A DNA stretch of 64,000 bases, from contig JAEMBT020000008.1 in assembly GCA_018873245.2 (NCBI GenBank), forward strand, positions 10,825,172-10,889,171, given 5' to 3'. The translations under genes and the position numbers were made by a program. The notes beneath the pieces are model-generated. The model saw nothing but the letters and a program-made list of their open reading frames with translations, was not told the DNA's origin and searched no databases. This document shows positions 24,891-37,845 of this stretch, one piece after another (position 1 is the stretch's first letter; each line of letters opens with the position of its first letter). This stretch comes from Archegozetes longisetosus. Taxonomy: Eukaryota; Arthropoda; Arachnida; Sarcoptiformes; Trhypochthoniidae.

Positions 24891-25514
24891 TTAATAGTAT
24901 CCTTTGCCGAGACCGAGTCCGAGACCGCTAACACCAACACCTCTGACACCAAGACCGCCGTATCCCAAACCTAAACCGTAACCACTAACAACAGCGGGTG
25001 CGGCGACAACAGATTTGCTCACGACTGGAGCAGCAACTACTGCTGGTGCGGCATAGCTGACTACTGATCGGGAGACGACTGGGGCGGCCAAGACTTTGGT
25101 GCCAACAACAGCGGGTGCGACGGCTCCGTATCCGAGACCAACTCCTCCGTATCCGAGACCAACTCCTCCGTATCCGAGACCAACTCTTCCATATCCGATA
25201 CCAACTCCTCCGTATCCGAGACCAACTCCTCCATATCCGAGACCTACTGGTCCGACACCGTATGAGCTGATGGCTGGGACAGCGACTGCGGCTGAGATAA
25301 GAGCTGAGAGTACGATCTATGGATATAAAGAATAATTAATTAGCTTACAATCTATCACCAAATAAGTCTCGATTAGTTTTGAAAGATTTTGTTAAACAAA
25401 CTTTTGATTAACTTTAAAATCAATTTTCAAAAAAGTTTATTAAGAGATGGCTAGAGAAAAATTCTCAGATAGCAAGTAATTTGATTAGAAAATAAACTTT
25501 ACCAATGCGTTCAT
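24891..25514 (-). CDS. Glycine-rich cuticle-type secreted protein (AAPVV / GLGYGGV repeats)
   Basis: Two exons on the minus strand: 25514-25503 encodes MNAL, then after a 186-base GT-AG intron the second exon runs 25316-24891. The product is 145 residues. The N-terminus MNALIVLSALISAAVAVPA is a clear signal peptide split by the intron, a layout common in arthropod cuticle genes. Next come six GLGYGGV-type heptads, an AAPVVSRSVV / AAPAVV block, and a C-terminal GLGLG-rich tail ending KGYY. AAPA/AAPV repeats are typical of arthropod cuticular proteins. It has no chitin-binding R&R domain. A TATA box lies at 25603-25610. The plus-strand PYPRPT-repeat frame at 25096-25335 is its shadow. Confidence 0.88.
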
Positions 25515-25602
25515 TTTTGAGTTGAGAGTCACAAAAGTATTAACTTTCGATTGAGTTAAAAGTTTGTAAGCTTGGATTGAATTTTGATCTGAATTTCGCT
25601 CT

Positions 25603-25610
25603 CTTTTATA
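25603..25610 (-). promoter_or_regulatory. TATA box of the minus-strand cuticle-type gene
   Basis: On the minus strand this reads TATAAAAG, 88 bases before the start codon at 25514. Position and sequence parallel the TATA box of the neighbouring plus-strand glycine-rich gene. Confidence 0.7.
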
Positions 25611-27164
25611 CTAATTAAGAATCCTTGATTTACACACAAATGACTTAACAGATTATTGGCATTGAATTTTTTAGAGGACTTTTGATGTAAAGTGGACTAA
25701 TATTTTAGGCGTGTATTCATGAAAGTAGTCTCAAGTTCACTATGAAGCAATTCTTCGGTTCAGAAGAAGAAAAAATTATAAGTAATGCTAAAGCGTCTAT
25801 CCATTTATCACTACATCGATAATTGTAATAGAAAGGTGTGGCTCTCTTTTGTTGTTTTTTGCTTAATTTTGTTGTTTCTTGTAATAATTTCGTTTTAAAT
25901 ATTCAATGAGTAATAGTAATCAAGACTTTTTGTCCGTGATATCTGATTCCTATTGTTTGCCTTCAATAGGAGTAAGTAAAAAATTTTGCGAAAGTTTGCT
26001 ATAGTTAGTGAATAAACTTTACTTTTCTGGAGGAAAAAGTGAAAGCATTTTTGATTTTCGGACAAGGAATTTCGTAATAAGATCTTTTCTGCTGTTAACT
26101 TTTTCTTTCGGAAATTTTTGTGTTAAATTTGAAAAAGAACAACAAAAAATTGCACAAATCAAAAAGAATTTTAAGAACGATTGCCAAATATTGAAGTATT
26201 TGAAGCTTAATTGCCTGAAATCAAAGTCATTCAAGGCAGTGATTTTTGAATATCAATTAATTTTACTCTTGAAAGATAAATAAAAATAATTAGTTAATAT
26301 TCAGTTACATATAATCGAGCGGTTGAAATAGTTCTTGTACTTAAAAGCCTAACTCTTATCACTAAAACCTTGTGAACGGTTTGACATAGATTGTTTAGCT
26401 CACTGAAAAACTTTATCTCAATTATTATCCTTAATCGAACCATTAATGGTATTAAAGCTGAATAGCTTTCTGTATTTCAATGAAATTATTCTATTACAAT
26501 GAGTATTGAAGACCAATCTATTGCTTACAATCATATAATTATATCAAATGTGATCATGACTTTCGGGATTATCCCAGCTGTAAAAGCTATCATTCTATTG
26601 TTTAGCGCTAAATAATCATTTTCAGTCGCCAAAGAACTAGTCCTCTAAAAATTCTTTGACTCTAACCTAAAATATTTAAATGAAAGTCTTTAAATTAAGT
26701 TCTAGATTTAGTAAATTGCAAAGTAATAAAGTCTTTTTAATCCAGTGTAAACCGTATGATGAAGCGTTTTATTAGTCTAATAAATTTTAATTAACTGGAT
26801 AAAATATTTTTTAGCTACAAAACTTAGATTAAACGCTAATTCAATGCTATTATTATTTTTGTTCTCGATAGAATCCGTATTTAGATAAAAAAAATTACCT
26901 TAATACATCTGTTTATAATTGGAAAGTGAAGGCAATAGTCAAACTTTTCAGTAGCTCTAAATTTTTTGCTCATCATTAACTCAAGACTTAGGAAAAAGCC
27001 TAGCTTTAGGTAAAATCATCTAACAAATTATTTTATTTGTTTTAATCCTTTAATTTTTTTCTAAACTTGTCAATAATCATCTGACTATTCAAAAATATTA
27101 AAATGAGCATCAAAAATGTGACAAAAAATTAACACTATTTTTAAAACCAAGGCTACACTTGTTA
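25611..27164. other. Shared upstream region of two divergent glycine-rich genes
   Basis: The 1.55 kb separates two head-to-head TATA-driven genes for glycine-rich secreted proteins. The overlapping open frames at 26008-26283 (+) and 26019-26234 (-) show no family signature and no signal peptide. The stretch is a plausible shared regulatory region; no specific binding site is claimed. Confidence 0.5.
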
Positions 27165-27174
27165 TATATAAAAG
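27165..27174 (+). promoter_or_regulatory. TATA box of the plus-strand glycine-rich gene
   Basis: TATATAAAAG lies 96 bases before the start codon at 27270. Confidence 0.7.
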
Positions 27175-27269
27175 AGTTGTTCAGTTTGAATATCAAATTA
27201 TTCAGCAAATAGTCATTAACTTGCAATTATCTCCTACTATTTGAGTAAATATATTTAACTAAAACCCTG

Positions 27270-27743
27270 ATGAAGCTTGTGGTAAGTTTTCTATTCAGAA
27301 AGCACAGCAAACTTAGTGTCTAAGTTTGTTCATAATCTCCTATTTTGAAAATTTTTCAGCTACTTTTCGCTTTTGCGACTCTATGTGGGGTTGCGTTGAG
27401 TACAGCCATAGGAATCGCAACTCCAGTAGTCACTACTAAAGTGGTGGCTACTCCTTTGATCGGAGGTTGGGGTTGGGGTTACCCCGGCTGGGGCTACAGA
27501 TGGGGAGGATTGGGATATGGAAAAAGACTAGTTTACGGCGGTTGGGGTGGACTCGGGTACGGTCTCGGTGGTTGGGGCGGTTGGGGCCGCGGTTATGGAA
27601 TCGCTAAATACGGACTCGGTGGTTGGAACAGACTTGGCTGGAGTGGCTACGGATTAGGTCTTGGATATGGAGGTTGGGGTTACAGAGGTCTTGGTGGATG
27701 GGGTCTCGGTTGGGGCAAAGGTTGGGCTGGTAAATGGGGTTAA
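27270..27743 (+). CDS. Glycine/tryptophan/tyrosine-rich secreted protein
   Basis: Exon 1 (27270-27281) encodes MKLV; after a 78-base GT-AG intron, exon 2 runs 27360-27743. The product is 131 residues. Reading from the ATG at 27270 gives a proper signal peptide (MKLVLLFAFATLCGVALSTA); a start inside the intron would not. The mature part begins with a TPVV.TKVVATPL segment and is then almost wholly GWGG, GYG and GLG repeats with many Trp and Arg. Such proteins occur in arthropod cuticle, cement or silk-like secretions. The signal-peptide intron, TATA box and position mirror the divergent gene at 24891-25514. An AATAAA lies at about 27923. Confidence 0.87.
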
Positions 27744-28390
27744 ACTGTCTGCCGCTCAATCTATTTGATCGATTTGCGACTAATGTTTCACTTGATGATT
27801 AAATTTATAATTAATGTTCTCTACAATTGCCTCTATTTTTTATATCAATTTTCAAGATTTTCAAAATTTTGTAAAAATGACTACCAACTTTCACTATCAA
27901 AACAAAATTTTTGTACAAATTAAATAAAAAATCTTAATTGATTAAGTGCTGATTTTTGTTTTGAAAACCTGTTCAAAGTTAACAGTTTTGATGTGTATAA
28001 GATTACAGAAACTAGTTCTAACTAGAATTATGCATACTTGAGATTTCTTATGAAACTTGACTTATTTGTTGAAAGATTCAATAGTTATTGTAAAAAAAAA
28101 TAATTATCACTTCACAATCGGTAGTTATCGCTATTGAAACTTTCAACCAGACGTAGTCCGTGAAAAGAAGGTCGAAATCCTGGGGGCAACAAATTTTCTT
28201 TTCATTCATGACTATAACTAAAGTTAGAAATGAAGCTTAATGTGTTTATACTGTATGTCTTGCTATTCACTCAGAGCTAGTCCTCAAACTTAATTACAAT
28301 TAAGTATTGATTATATTCAAAATTAAGTTGAAATCTTGATCTCATTTTCTTAAAACAAAACCTCTAGAGATAATTTTGGTTTCATTTAAG

Positions 28391-31300
28391 GTAATAAAAG
28401 CACACGATCTACAACACGTAGTCCCTCTTCAAGTTCATCGACTAATACTTCATCGATAACTAGAAGTATTTTAGGAGCTAAACCAGACAATAACGAAAAT
28501 AGTGACAATGATTCTGATCATGAAGCCATTGCAACACTTATACAGCTATTGATCTTATCAGAAGTTTTTGATGTCGATTCGTCTGATGATGAAGAAGAGC
28601 AAACTAATAATGAAAATGCAGAAAAGAGTTCAGAAAGCTTTAATTTATCTCAAAATATTATCAGGTCTCTCCTTAGAGGAGACGATCAGGCGATTATGGC
28701 TATGAAACAGATCAGAAAATGCATTAATAAAGGTATACATAAGACATAAAATCGAGTTTTAGTTCATTTCAATTTAACTCATGAATAGGTAATCAAAAAA
28801 GCTTTGATGAGAACATGGAAAGAACAATAATCTCATGTTTAGTCAACTTTTTGAAAGAACAGAATAAAAACAGTCTTTTGATAAATACTTTGAAGACTTT
28901 GAGAATAATATCAACAAAAACTAAGATTCGTTTGTCAGCACTGAATGCCTCGGGTTTGGGACCTGTTATGACAAAGTTACTAAGATCTAAATCTAGTGAT
29001 GACTCTGTTTGTTTCTTGGCTCTTGCTATCGTGTCAAATATAGCGAGTGATAGCGATGAAAGTCGAGGACATCTACTGAACAGTGGCATACTTGAGCCAA
29101 TTATTAAGTAAATAAAACTACAAAATTTTCTTTAAATCTACTTCAAGTTTAATGCATTTAAATTAAGCATTAACTAACTATAACTAGTTGTTAGATTTAG
29201 CCAACATTTACAAAAATATCTAATTTTCGAAAAGCCAAAAGTCACAATACTGTTTCTTAACATTCACTTCAAGCTTGAAAGATATCGCAATTTTCAATAC
29301 GTACTGACTATCACTAGTTCTTAAATTTTATTCAATAACAGTAATAATTACTAAAATATGCATATTTATCCAAAGATGTTGCGAACCGACGGATACCATA
29401 TTATCAAAACTGAAATTAGATCAAGCCTCGAATGCTTTACTAACACTGTGCGCAACTGAAAATTCACCTCAAAATTTCCAACAGATTGAACCATGCATTC
29501 CATGTTTGGTTAGATTACTAGAAGACCAGACAAACGAAGAAATGTCAGCAAAAGCATCGATCTCTCTATCTCTAATATTCAATAATACAAATGAAGGCAA
29601 AGATTACATAATAAACGCTCAAATATTACCAAAACTTCAGAAAAACTTATTCACCAAAAGTGAAATACTTCTCAAGGCCTCGTGTATTGTATTGCAAAAG
29701 ATAAGCGAAAAATTATTGAGTCAAATTGGTTTGTATTTAGAGAAACCAGTTGTAGACCAGTTAAAACTATTGATGAGAAATCATGAAGACATAAAAATTC
29801 GAAGTTTATTTAACTTCACTGTTGGTAATATTATACAAATGTGCCACATTCATGATGTGAATCAGGTTTTGGACCTATTCGTTGATCAACAACTTTGCCA
29901 TCATTTGGGTTCAGTCTTGATTTCTGAAGAGGAAGAATATGTTGTTTCTGGTGTTGGACTTGTTCAGTGTATATTTGGTGGCAATTATGATAAGACTAGA
30001 GATCAATTTGAAGAATTGTTTATGTCTGGAGAACGCCCACTTTTACCACAACTGTTAATATGTTTCAATAATTTTAAGGATAGAAATGAAGAACTCTTGA
30101 TATTTCTGAAAGCATTGATGAACATGGCATCTGATGGTGACTATTGCAGAGATAAATTGTTGAGCTTAGGAGTAGTGCATCAAATTTTAGAGTATGTATA
30201 ATGAACTTTTTCAAAGCCCAAAGTTTTTCTGGAAGAACGACATAAGTTAGTAATACGAAATAGATTACTTACTGCGTTCTTCCGAAAAATCTAAATAGCA
30301 TTGGAAAAACTTTGCTTCACTTATTCAAATTTATTGTTTCTTTGACAGAGTTCTCAAAACTTCTATCTTCTCTTGTATTCAAGTCAAATCCGTTTGTGTT
30401 CTCAAACGATTATGTGACTACTCGATGATTCCTCCAGAGTTTGAGACAATCAAAGACTGTTTGCCTGTTCTGAAAGATTTATTAACACACCCCGACCCAG
30501 AAGTGGTGATTGAAACCGTTCAAACATTAGCTAATATCGCAAAAAGTTCAATAGAAGGCAAGCAGGCATTGATTGACTACGAATTGGGTCCGACTCTAGT
30601 CGAACTTATGATACACGAAGACGCGAGTATCGCGACTGCTGCCATCGCAGCAATAGTTCACTTATCATTCGGTTCTTCAGGACCTTTCGAGCGAACCCTA
30701 AACATAAATCCATATCCAATACTATTCGAGTTATTACTATCTAATGAAGAGCTTACAGTCACTCGAGTTTGTCTCTCACTTCAGGCCATTATGATTGCCA
30801 ATGTTGATCATATTCAAGAAGCTATTGATGCCAATATATTCTCAGTTTTGATATCACTCATGGATAATGCGACTTTTGAGATCAAGATCAGGGCTATGAA
30901 TACAGTCTGTCAGGCAATATCAGTCGCGACTCCCCAACAAATCAATCGTATGGTTGATGACGGAATCATTGGAGCCCTTTCTGGAATTAGTTTTATAGAA
31001 GACGAAGACGACGCTATCAAACTGCTCAAGAGTTTTCGGTCTATTTTAAGAGTTGGGGAAATATTTGCCGACGAATCGAACGATAGAATGAACTTGTTTT
31101 CTTTAATGATCGCAGAAACTGGTGGTATGTTATCAGAGATTGAGTTTTAAGTTTTTCTAATAGGTTCTTAATTGAAAGGATTTTTTAAAACTTTGCCATA
31201 ATAAACAACTTCTAAACTTTTTTTTATGATCGCCAACATAATTTCTACTAATTTTTTTATTCATTTAATAGGTTTAGAAAGTATTCTAGCTCAACGATGG

Positions 31301-31624
31301 CGTGAAAATCAAACCATTAGTAAAGTCGCTTCAGAAATAATATCCCGATATTATCCCGAGTTAGATTCTAGTTCTTATAAACCTGTTGTCACGGGTTCTG
31401 AACCAAAACCTTCGACTTCACAAGCAAATAGCGAACTAAATAATGTAAATGAGTGTCAGATTTGTTGTTCTCGTCCTAGAAATTGTCTGTTTCTTCCTTG
31501 TCGTCATGTCTTTATGTGCATTGAATGTAGTCGTGAAATGGTTGCCATTCAATCAGATGGGATTAGTAAGTGTCCTATTTGTAGGGCTAAGATCGAGAAC
31601 ATTATCGAAATGATTATGTCTTAA
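28391..31624 (+). CDS. Armadillo-like repeat protein with C-terminal RING finger (5' end not found)
   Basis: Five exons join in phase: 28391-28732, 28789-29107, 29376-30191, 30349-31124 and 31272-31624, giving 867 residues after a partial first codon. The N-terminus is Ser/Thr-rich, then acidic (DVDSSDDEEE). The middle is helical with repeats typical of ARM/HEAT proteins, for example LLRGDDQAIMAMKQIRKCI and ETVQTLANIAKSS near a GKQALIDYELGPTLVELM stretch. The last 60 residues hold a C3HC4 RING: CQICC, CRHVFMCIEC and CPICRAK, ending ENIIEMIMS. RING fingers of this type act as ubiquitin E3 ligases; the repeats would bind the substrate. The first exon shown starts mid-codon after an AG and has no ATG, so at least one upstream exon is missing. 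I cannot name an orthologue. Confidence 0.85.
30225..30292. repeat. Intronic hairpin
   Basis: Within the third intron of the ARM/RING gene, CTGGAAGAACGACATAAGTT is mirrored by a TGCGTTCTTCCG-containing arm, giving about 30-base arms around a loop of fewer than ten bases, with several mismatches. It could be a degenerate mini-MITE or a structured RNA element. Confidence 0.5.
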
Positions 31625-32411
31625 CTTTTTTCATAAATGTATTTGCTGTAATTTTTCGAAATTAAATTGTACCAAAAATTTTAATTGATAATAAAATAAT
31701 TTATTTTGAAATTATAGCTCAACTATAACTTTAATTTTTGATTAGTTTTCAAATAGTTCTGCATTAAAAGATGGAAAAACTATAATTTAGAGTAGGAGTC
31801 GAAAGCTTGAGAACTATAAAAAAATTGTGACAATTGTGAATTACGCGTGCAAATATACTAAAATTCAACTCTTGAATAATTATCGAAATACATGAGTACT
31901 TTTTGGCTGTAGAATTTTACTCTTCCAGGGCCAGAATTTGAAAGAATAAAAATTCAGTTTGATAATTTAAAAAATTCTGATTGAAATATAGAATTTCATA
32001 GGACTGAAAAAATAAAATGTATAAACTTAATTTGTTTGGAACGATGTTTTATATTACGCTTTACAAATCTCGCAACAACTAATAGATTCTCTCAAGTTAA
32101 GCTTATATAAATTTCTAAAATAAATGATAATGCACAGATTTCAGAAAAAATAAATATTTTCTAAAATTTTATATTGAGATATAAGTATACTATAATTTCC
32201 ATTTTAGTGCATCTAAAATTAAACGTTGAAAATTGAACTGAAAGCTATACTTAGAGAATGTTTGAAAATGGATTTCAGTTGAATAAGAAATCAAATACAA
32301 TATCTAGAGATGAGTTGATTACAATTTCAACTCAAATTATTAGAAAATTCCAATTTTTAAGATTATCAAACTGAATTTCAATATTCAGATTTTAAATTTA
32401 ACTTTTAATTA
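31625..32411. other. Intergenic with a 30-bp inverted pair
   Basis: No gene is seen. A segment at about 31950-31978 (TTCAGTTTGATAATTTAAAA) is inverted at about 32355-32382, about 400 bases apart, possibly the remains of a terminal-repeat element. Confidence 0.4.
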
Positions 32412-32548
32412 CAGTGGAACCTGTCTAACTTGAACATGTAGATGAATGTTTAAAAATTAATAACAGTTAGGCTATGATTTTCTATGGAATTTTTATAATG
32501 ATGTTTGAAACCGCTCAAGTGCGTGTTCAAGCAAGATAGGTTTTACTG
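32412..32548. mobile_element. Tc1/mariner-type MITE, 137 bp, TA duplication
   Basis: The left end reads CAGTGGAACCTGTCTAACTT and the right end, reverse-complemented, CAGTAAAACCTATCTTGCTT; 20 of 25 terminal bases match. A TA dinucleotide flanks both sides, the hallmark of the Tc1/mariner/pogo superfamily. The CAGT-x2-AACCT terminus resembles pogo/Tigger ends. There is no coding capacity. Confidence 0.85.
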
Positions 32549-35500
32549 TATTAAAATACTAAAAGGCTTAACTTTCATCTCTCAAAAATCAAGCTTAAAG
32601 AAGGCAAAATTTTTTTAACTTTGGTATTTTTATTAAAAATTTACAACTTATGTAAAGTTGATATTAAAATGAGTTTACTAAGTGTTTCACATAGAGTATC
32701 GTCCACCTTATCTAGTTATGGGGCACCTGTTGCTCGCAAAAGTTAGCATTGCATCAGAATGAATTCCTCAACGTTTGAAACTAAACCATTGATCTATTAA
32801 AAATGATAGTCCGATTGGTTACTAATTTGTTAAGTAATACACTCAATATACACACTGTAGTGTGTTTGAACACATCTTACATGGATTTCAATGAACTCCT
32901 TAAATGTTTGCTTCGTTGGATTAGAGTAGAATTACCATCATCAGAGGTGACACGGCTAGAATCATCATAAAGTTAATTTTATGTGTACTTCATTCTGGTT
33001 TCTATGATTGATTAGAAAATCATACTATTTTGAAATCTCGTCATAGCTATTACTTTTCAGATATCAAAGTCAATTACACTAAAAATTATATGTAAGTAAA
33101 ATGTTTTCTCTTCTGAACACTTATTATTTCACGTTGTTAGATATGAAACAGTATGTAAAAAATTCAAATTAATGACTCTGTTTAAGATTTTGTGAAATAT
33201 GATTTGTGTTAATCTGAATAAAATTATTATTAGGACTGAAATTACTGAGTCGAAAATTGATTTAGATAATAAAAAGCATAAAAAAGGTCCTTTCAATAGA
33301 ATTGGTGATGATCCATGAGAGCTAATATTAAGCTGCTTAACACTTAATCAGAAGACACGTCTTGAATGCATTTCGATACAATGGTAGAGACTAGTGCTCA
33401 ATAAACATAAGGTATTAATAATAAGTGAAGTTTAGCGTCATAATTATGATATTTGTACAATTAATATATATATATAGAATTCTTCAATAACAAAAGAGTT
33501 AAGAAACTCAACTATAAAACTCAACTATAACATCGGCGTTTTGTTGAACAAAAGCTCAAGAACAGTAGAAAATTAGAAATAAATATACTTGAAGTGAAAC
33601 CTCATCTATTAGGAATAATAGAAGATAATTGTCAGCATTCGGAAAAGCTTCATGTCACCTTCAATCAGAAGGACTCATATTACTAATTCGTTCTTAAAGC
33701 ATCCAGTCTTGAATTTTGCCATAAATTGAGAAAATGTATTCGTTATTGACTGTAGTCTTAAATTGAGAAGTATTTTACACTTTTCTTCAAGCCTAATATC
33801 TTTTTACTCAATTCACATGGAAACATTGATTAGACCATGTTTACTTCGTTTACAAGTTAGTTCTTCGGTTAACAGTATGAGCATATTTGAATTATTTATT
33901 GAAATACTGTAAACAAATAAAGAAAATTAACTTAAGTATAGAATATGGAAAATATAAAATTAATCCTGAAAACGAAATTTTAACATTTTATCTAAGTGTT
34001 CAAATCTGAAGTTTTAAACGCCAATTTTGAGCTTATTATGGATAAAGATCTGATTTTTATTGCAAACATTTTTAAGAAATTTAAACAATAGACTTTTGAG
34101 GCGCCTGGAAATTTGATTCGAATTCTTTCGAAGCATATGGTCATTTTCATGCTTTGGAAAAGTTATCAATATGTTTAAAAGGTACAAATCAAACTTCTAG
34201 TGCAAATATTGGATCTTTGAAAAGTTGTGAGAATTTAGTTTCTAGGTCCTAGAATAGTAAGCTCAACTGATCAAAACTTTGATGGAATTCACTTGTATTT
34301 TCATAATTTGAGACACTTATCAATTTGTTATTACATGAATAGTATTGTAACAAATAAAACTTTGCTCAATTTGGCAAAATTTCTAAACTTAACAGAACTC
34401 ATTCTAAGCTCATAGAAGTTAACTTATTATTATTTGATTTCATCACAAATAGCCCTAATATTAAAAAAATGAAAGCATATGGCAAATATATCAATAGTTT
34501 AAAGATTGAAGCATTTATAGGACAAGTTCTTATTCATCCGAAAATTCAATTTGATTTATTAATAATGAGTGCTATTTTCCGTTACATTAACAAAGCATTT
34601 CTATTAATTATCCCAATTTAACGATCATTAAATATGAAAGTAGTTTCAATATTAAACTCAAGGCTTTTTCCTCGAATTAATGGGCAAAAGCTTATTTTTT
34701 CAGCAATAAGTAATTTATTAAAATTATATATCGATAATTAAAACAAATTGTATTTAGTAATTGCAAAACTTATTAATGTATTTTTTTGTTATTCGTTGAC
34801 GTATTGTTAAGAGAATCAGGGGATACATGCTCGAAAGATTGCAAATTGCAAAATATAAGGCAGTTGCAAATAGTTCATTGTAAATCATCTGTTCTTATTG
34901 TACACTTTTGCAATATTGGTAATTTTGTAAGGTTTTCAGAATGAAGCTTTATTTTGAAATATTTTTGAATAGACATTAATTATATACTGGATTTTCACAC
35001 GCGAGTGATAGGAAGTCAATAAACTAATCAAGTGTATGCTAGTTTTCAGCTTGAGAGTGAAGTTTCTTATAATGAAAGAGCGTATACTGTTAATGATAAA
35101 ATCGACATTGAAAATAGTTTAATAGAACTTTGAATGGCTTACAATATATTTTATTAAGCGCTTCACTTTTTTTTATTAAAGTGTGTTCACCATATCAACA
35201 AAAGTGCTACTTTAAAAGTTCAGATATTCCATTCATATTAAGCGATTTATTATATTTCTATTTTTATTAAAATTTATACATTTTTCAAGAATTTATCAAA
35301 CGATTTTTAGTAATTTACGATTTAGTCAATCAAATAACGAATAATAAATATTCGATACAAAATTGCAATTGAACTATAAGAGAAAGCATTCAAATTTATC
35401 TTTAATTTGGCTTAAATTGTAAATTACGTAAAAATTCAATATTTGTGAAACTTATAGTTCTCAATATGTTTTAATAACGAAGTTAACAGAAAACATCCCG

Positions 35501-36358
35501 AATGTTTATAAATTTCCTCACCTATCATAAACTCAAATTAACAATAACTTGAAGCGTTTTTTAAAATTTTATTTAATAAACGGCATGAAAAATACTTGCA
35601 GTATATTTAACTAATTTTTCTGTTGCTATAGAGAGTTTTAAACTTAATGAGTATTATGATTGTATTTCGTGAAAAATCATATTTGAAACCAAGATATGGA
35701 TCATATGATAGTCTATGTCAGGTCTGAGTTTTTAAAGAAGTTTTATTGATCAGCTAACTATACTTGAATAGAAGTGAAGCGATTACTACAAATTGGTGTA
35801 AGCCATTCAAAGTCTTATTAAATTAATTATCTCAATCTTGTCACTTAGAGTATGCGCTCTTTTGTTATAAGAAAACTTTATTTTCAAGTTGAAACTCACT
35901 GACATATGATTGACTTTTCAATTATTGATGTACTCGAAATTAAGAGATATATTCTGTGAATACTTTCATCACTTTGGATTGTAGTTAAACAAAGTCATTC
36001 AAAATGACCCACTGATCGTAGTTATGCAACAAGGAAAGGTAAAGTTCGAGTTTGAAGTCTAAAAAGAATTTTAATCAATTTGCTGATAGCATTTGATATT
36101 AGCTAAACTTTGTTCAGTTGAGTGTTAAGGCTGTGCAAAAACGGATTCTATAGTTTCTGTCTTCACATATATCTATACAGAATTTTAACAAAAAAATAAG
36201 TAAATCTGCTAACAATATCCTGATTTTGTTAGCTCTTGTCGTGTGCTGTGGTTGACAGTAAAAGTCTGTATGACTTAATGACATTTCGAACGTTTATTGA
36301 AAAGTAGTTTTGAGGTAAACTAAACCTTTGTTTTTATGATTTTGATACTTCGCAATAA
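32549..36358. other. Intergenic AT-rich stretch with one inverted-repeat pair
   Basis: No supported gene in 3.8 kb. The only structure I can see is the arm pair at 35052-35905, listed separately. Confidence 0.55.
35052..35905. repeat. Inverted repeat, ~120-bp arms, 600-bp spacer
   Basis: The arms at about 35052-35167 and 35775-35905 are reverse complements at about 75-80 percent identity. Matching blocks include TTTGAATGGCTTACA / TGTAAGCCATTCAAA and AAAGAGCG / CGCTCTTT. The spacer is AT-rich with no frame. It is an old element or foldback remnant. Confidence 0.65.
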
Positions 36359-37157
36359 ATGGCTCAAGTCGAATACAACAGGTGTCCAAATCCAGAAAAA
36401 AGGTAAAATACTATTTTAATACTTTTAGTCTGATGAAAGGGCATCTTTATTTCTTATCTAAAAATATTTGATTTATCTCGAAATGCAAAGTAACTCAATA
36501 TTAACGAAAGAAGAGTTGACTTATTATCAAAACCTGCGTAACATTTGGTTAGAACTAAATTATTTGCTGAGAAATCCACCCGAAGATCTAAATTACGTGG
36601 ATTTAGATTCGGCAACAAAACTATTCACAGCCATGACCGAAGCCAAACAAATAATGGATGAGTTGGAAAAATATGTGAACAACTCTAACAACGGAGTTTT
36701 CACTTCAATCCAGAGATATTTAAGGTCTAGAATTTCGCTCAGATTCTGGCCTTATTTGCCGGCAGTCATTTATGGAGATATAACACCGTTTGCTAAATTA
36801 CTTAATAAAATGGCCATAAAGCTGAACGAAATAAAAGTTCACTTCTGTGCTGCTTATGGATTAACTGATAATTCGCTTAATAATTGTGATAATAGTTCAA
36901 GTAATAGAAGTGGATCGGATTTTAAGTCTAATACTAATACTGATAGTGAAAACAATAGTAATAACGATTTAGGTGATTATAGAAATAATAATGATATCAA
37001 TGTTAATGAATTGAATAACGATTTAGAGATAAGTAGTGGCAATACTGATAATAACACAAGAGATAATTATTATTACTCAAGTTTCAAAGAATATGTTAAC
37101 TTGGGATTAGATAGACGTGCATATGATTTCTATAACGATAACAAGTATGTCGACTAA
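36359..37157 (+). CDS. Lineage-specific protein with Asn-rich tail (family member 1)
   Basis: Exon 1 (36359-36402) encodes MAQVEYNRCPNPEK; an 88-base intron leads in phase to exon 2 at 36491-37157. The total is 236 residues. Residues about 20-60 contain NIWLELNYLLRNPPEDL, which resembles the SLYLELTSLVSNVPKTI segment of the next gene (37846-38259). The mid part is helical, and the last 90 residues are Asn/Ser/Asp-rich low complexity. There is no signal peptide. The acceptor at 36490 has a weak pyrimidine tract, so the intron is less certain than the frame. Function unknown. Confidence 0.6.
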
Positions 37158-37845
37158 AACAAGATTATTTTTATGTTTTATACATTTATTGTATTCTTAT
37201 ATGAAATCCAGTTTCAATAAAAAGTTAAAGTTTGTCTAGTTATCAAATACTTAAGAATATTGTGTCGAAAGTCAAGTCATTGTAAGCTATTGTATTTAAA
37301 CTTTAACCATATAATAGATAAGTAAAGCTTAGAATAAAGTTTTGCAAATTTATCAAAAGTGTGAACGTTAGACTATTATAAGTATTTATAGAATGTTGAA
37401 CATTGATTTTCAGACTTTAATCTTTCAAAGCATACCTAAACAGATTTATTATCTCAATATATCCGGGTTTAATCATTGAGACCGATAGTGTACATAAGGA
37501 TAGCATTTAAATGCGTACTACGAGTGAGTATCTGGATGAAAAAAAATAATCAAATAAAAGACATCTATGATTAACACATATGTCATGATATCTAAATGTC
37601 ATGCATTCATCAATAATCATGCTGTTCAACAATAAAGTAGCTATGACTCAGTTACTACTCTTTAATTTGACATTAATCTAATTCATGGTTATTCATGACT
37701 ACAGAATGACGTAAACCTTAATAATTATTATTCAGACTCTAAGAAATCCATCGTTTAAGATTTTCAGAAAAGTGCCTGGTCAAAATTTGTAAACTTTGGC
37801 AAACTTCCTATTGTTTGTAAACTTTTGGAAATTGTTTGGATTACT

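Noticed and set aside
25096..25335. Plus-strand open frame with PYPRPT repeats
   Set aside because: It is the exact complement of the glycine-rich repeats of the minus-strand cuticle-type gene, which has a signal peptide, intron and TATA box.
27345..27359. Start of the glycine-rich gene inside the intron (TTG AAA ATT TTT CAG)
   Set aside because: This is a non-ATG start and includes the splice acceptor; the ATG at 27270 with a 78-base intron gives a complete signal peptide.
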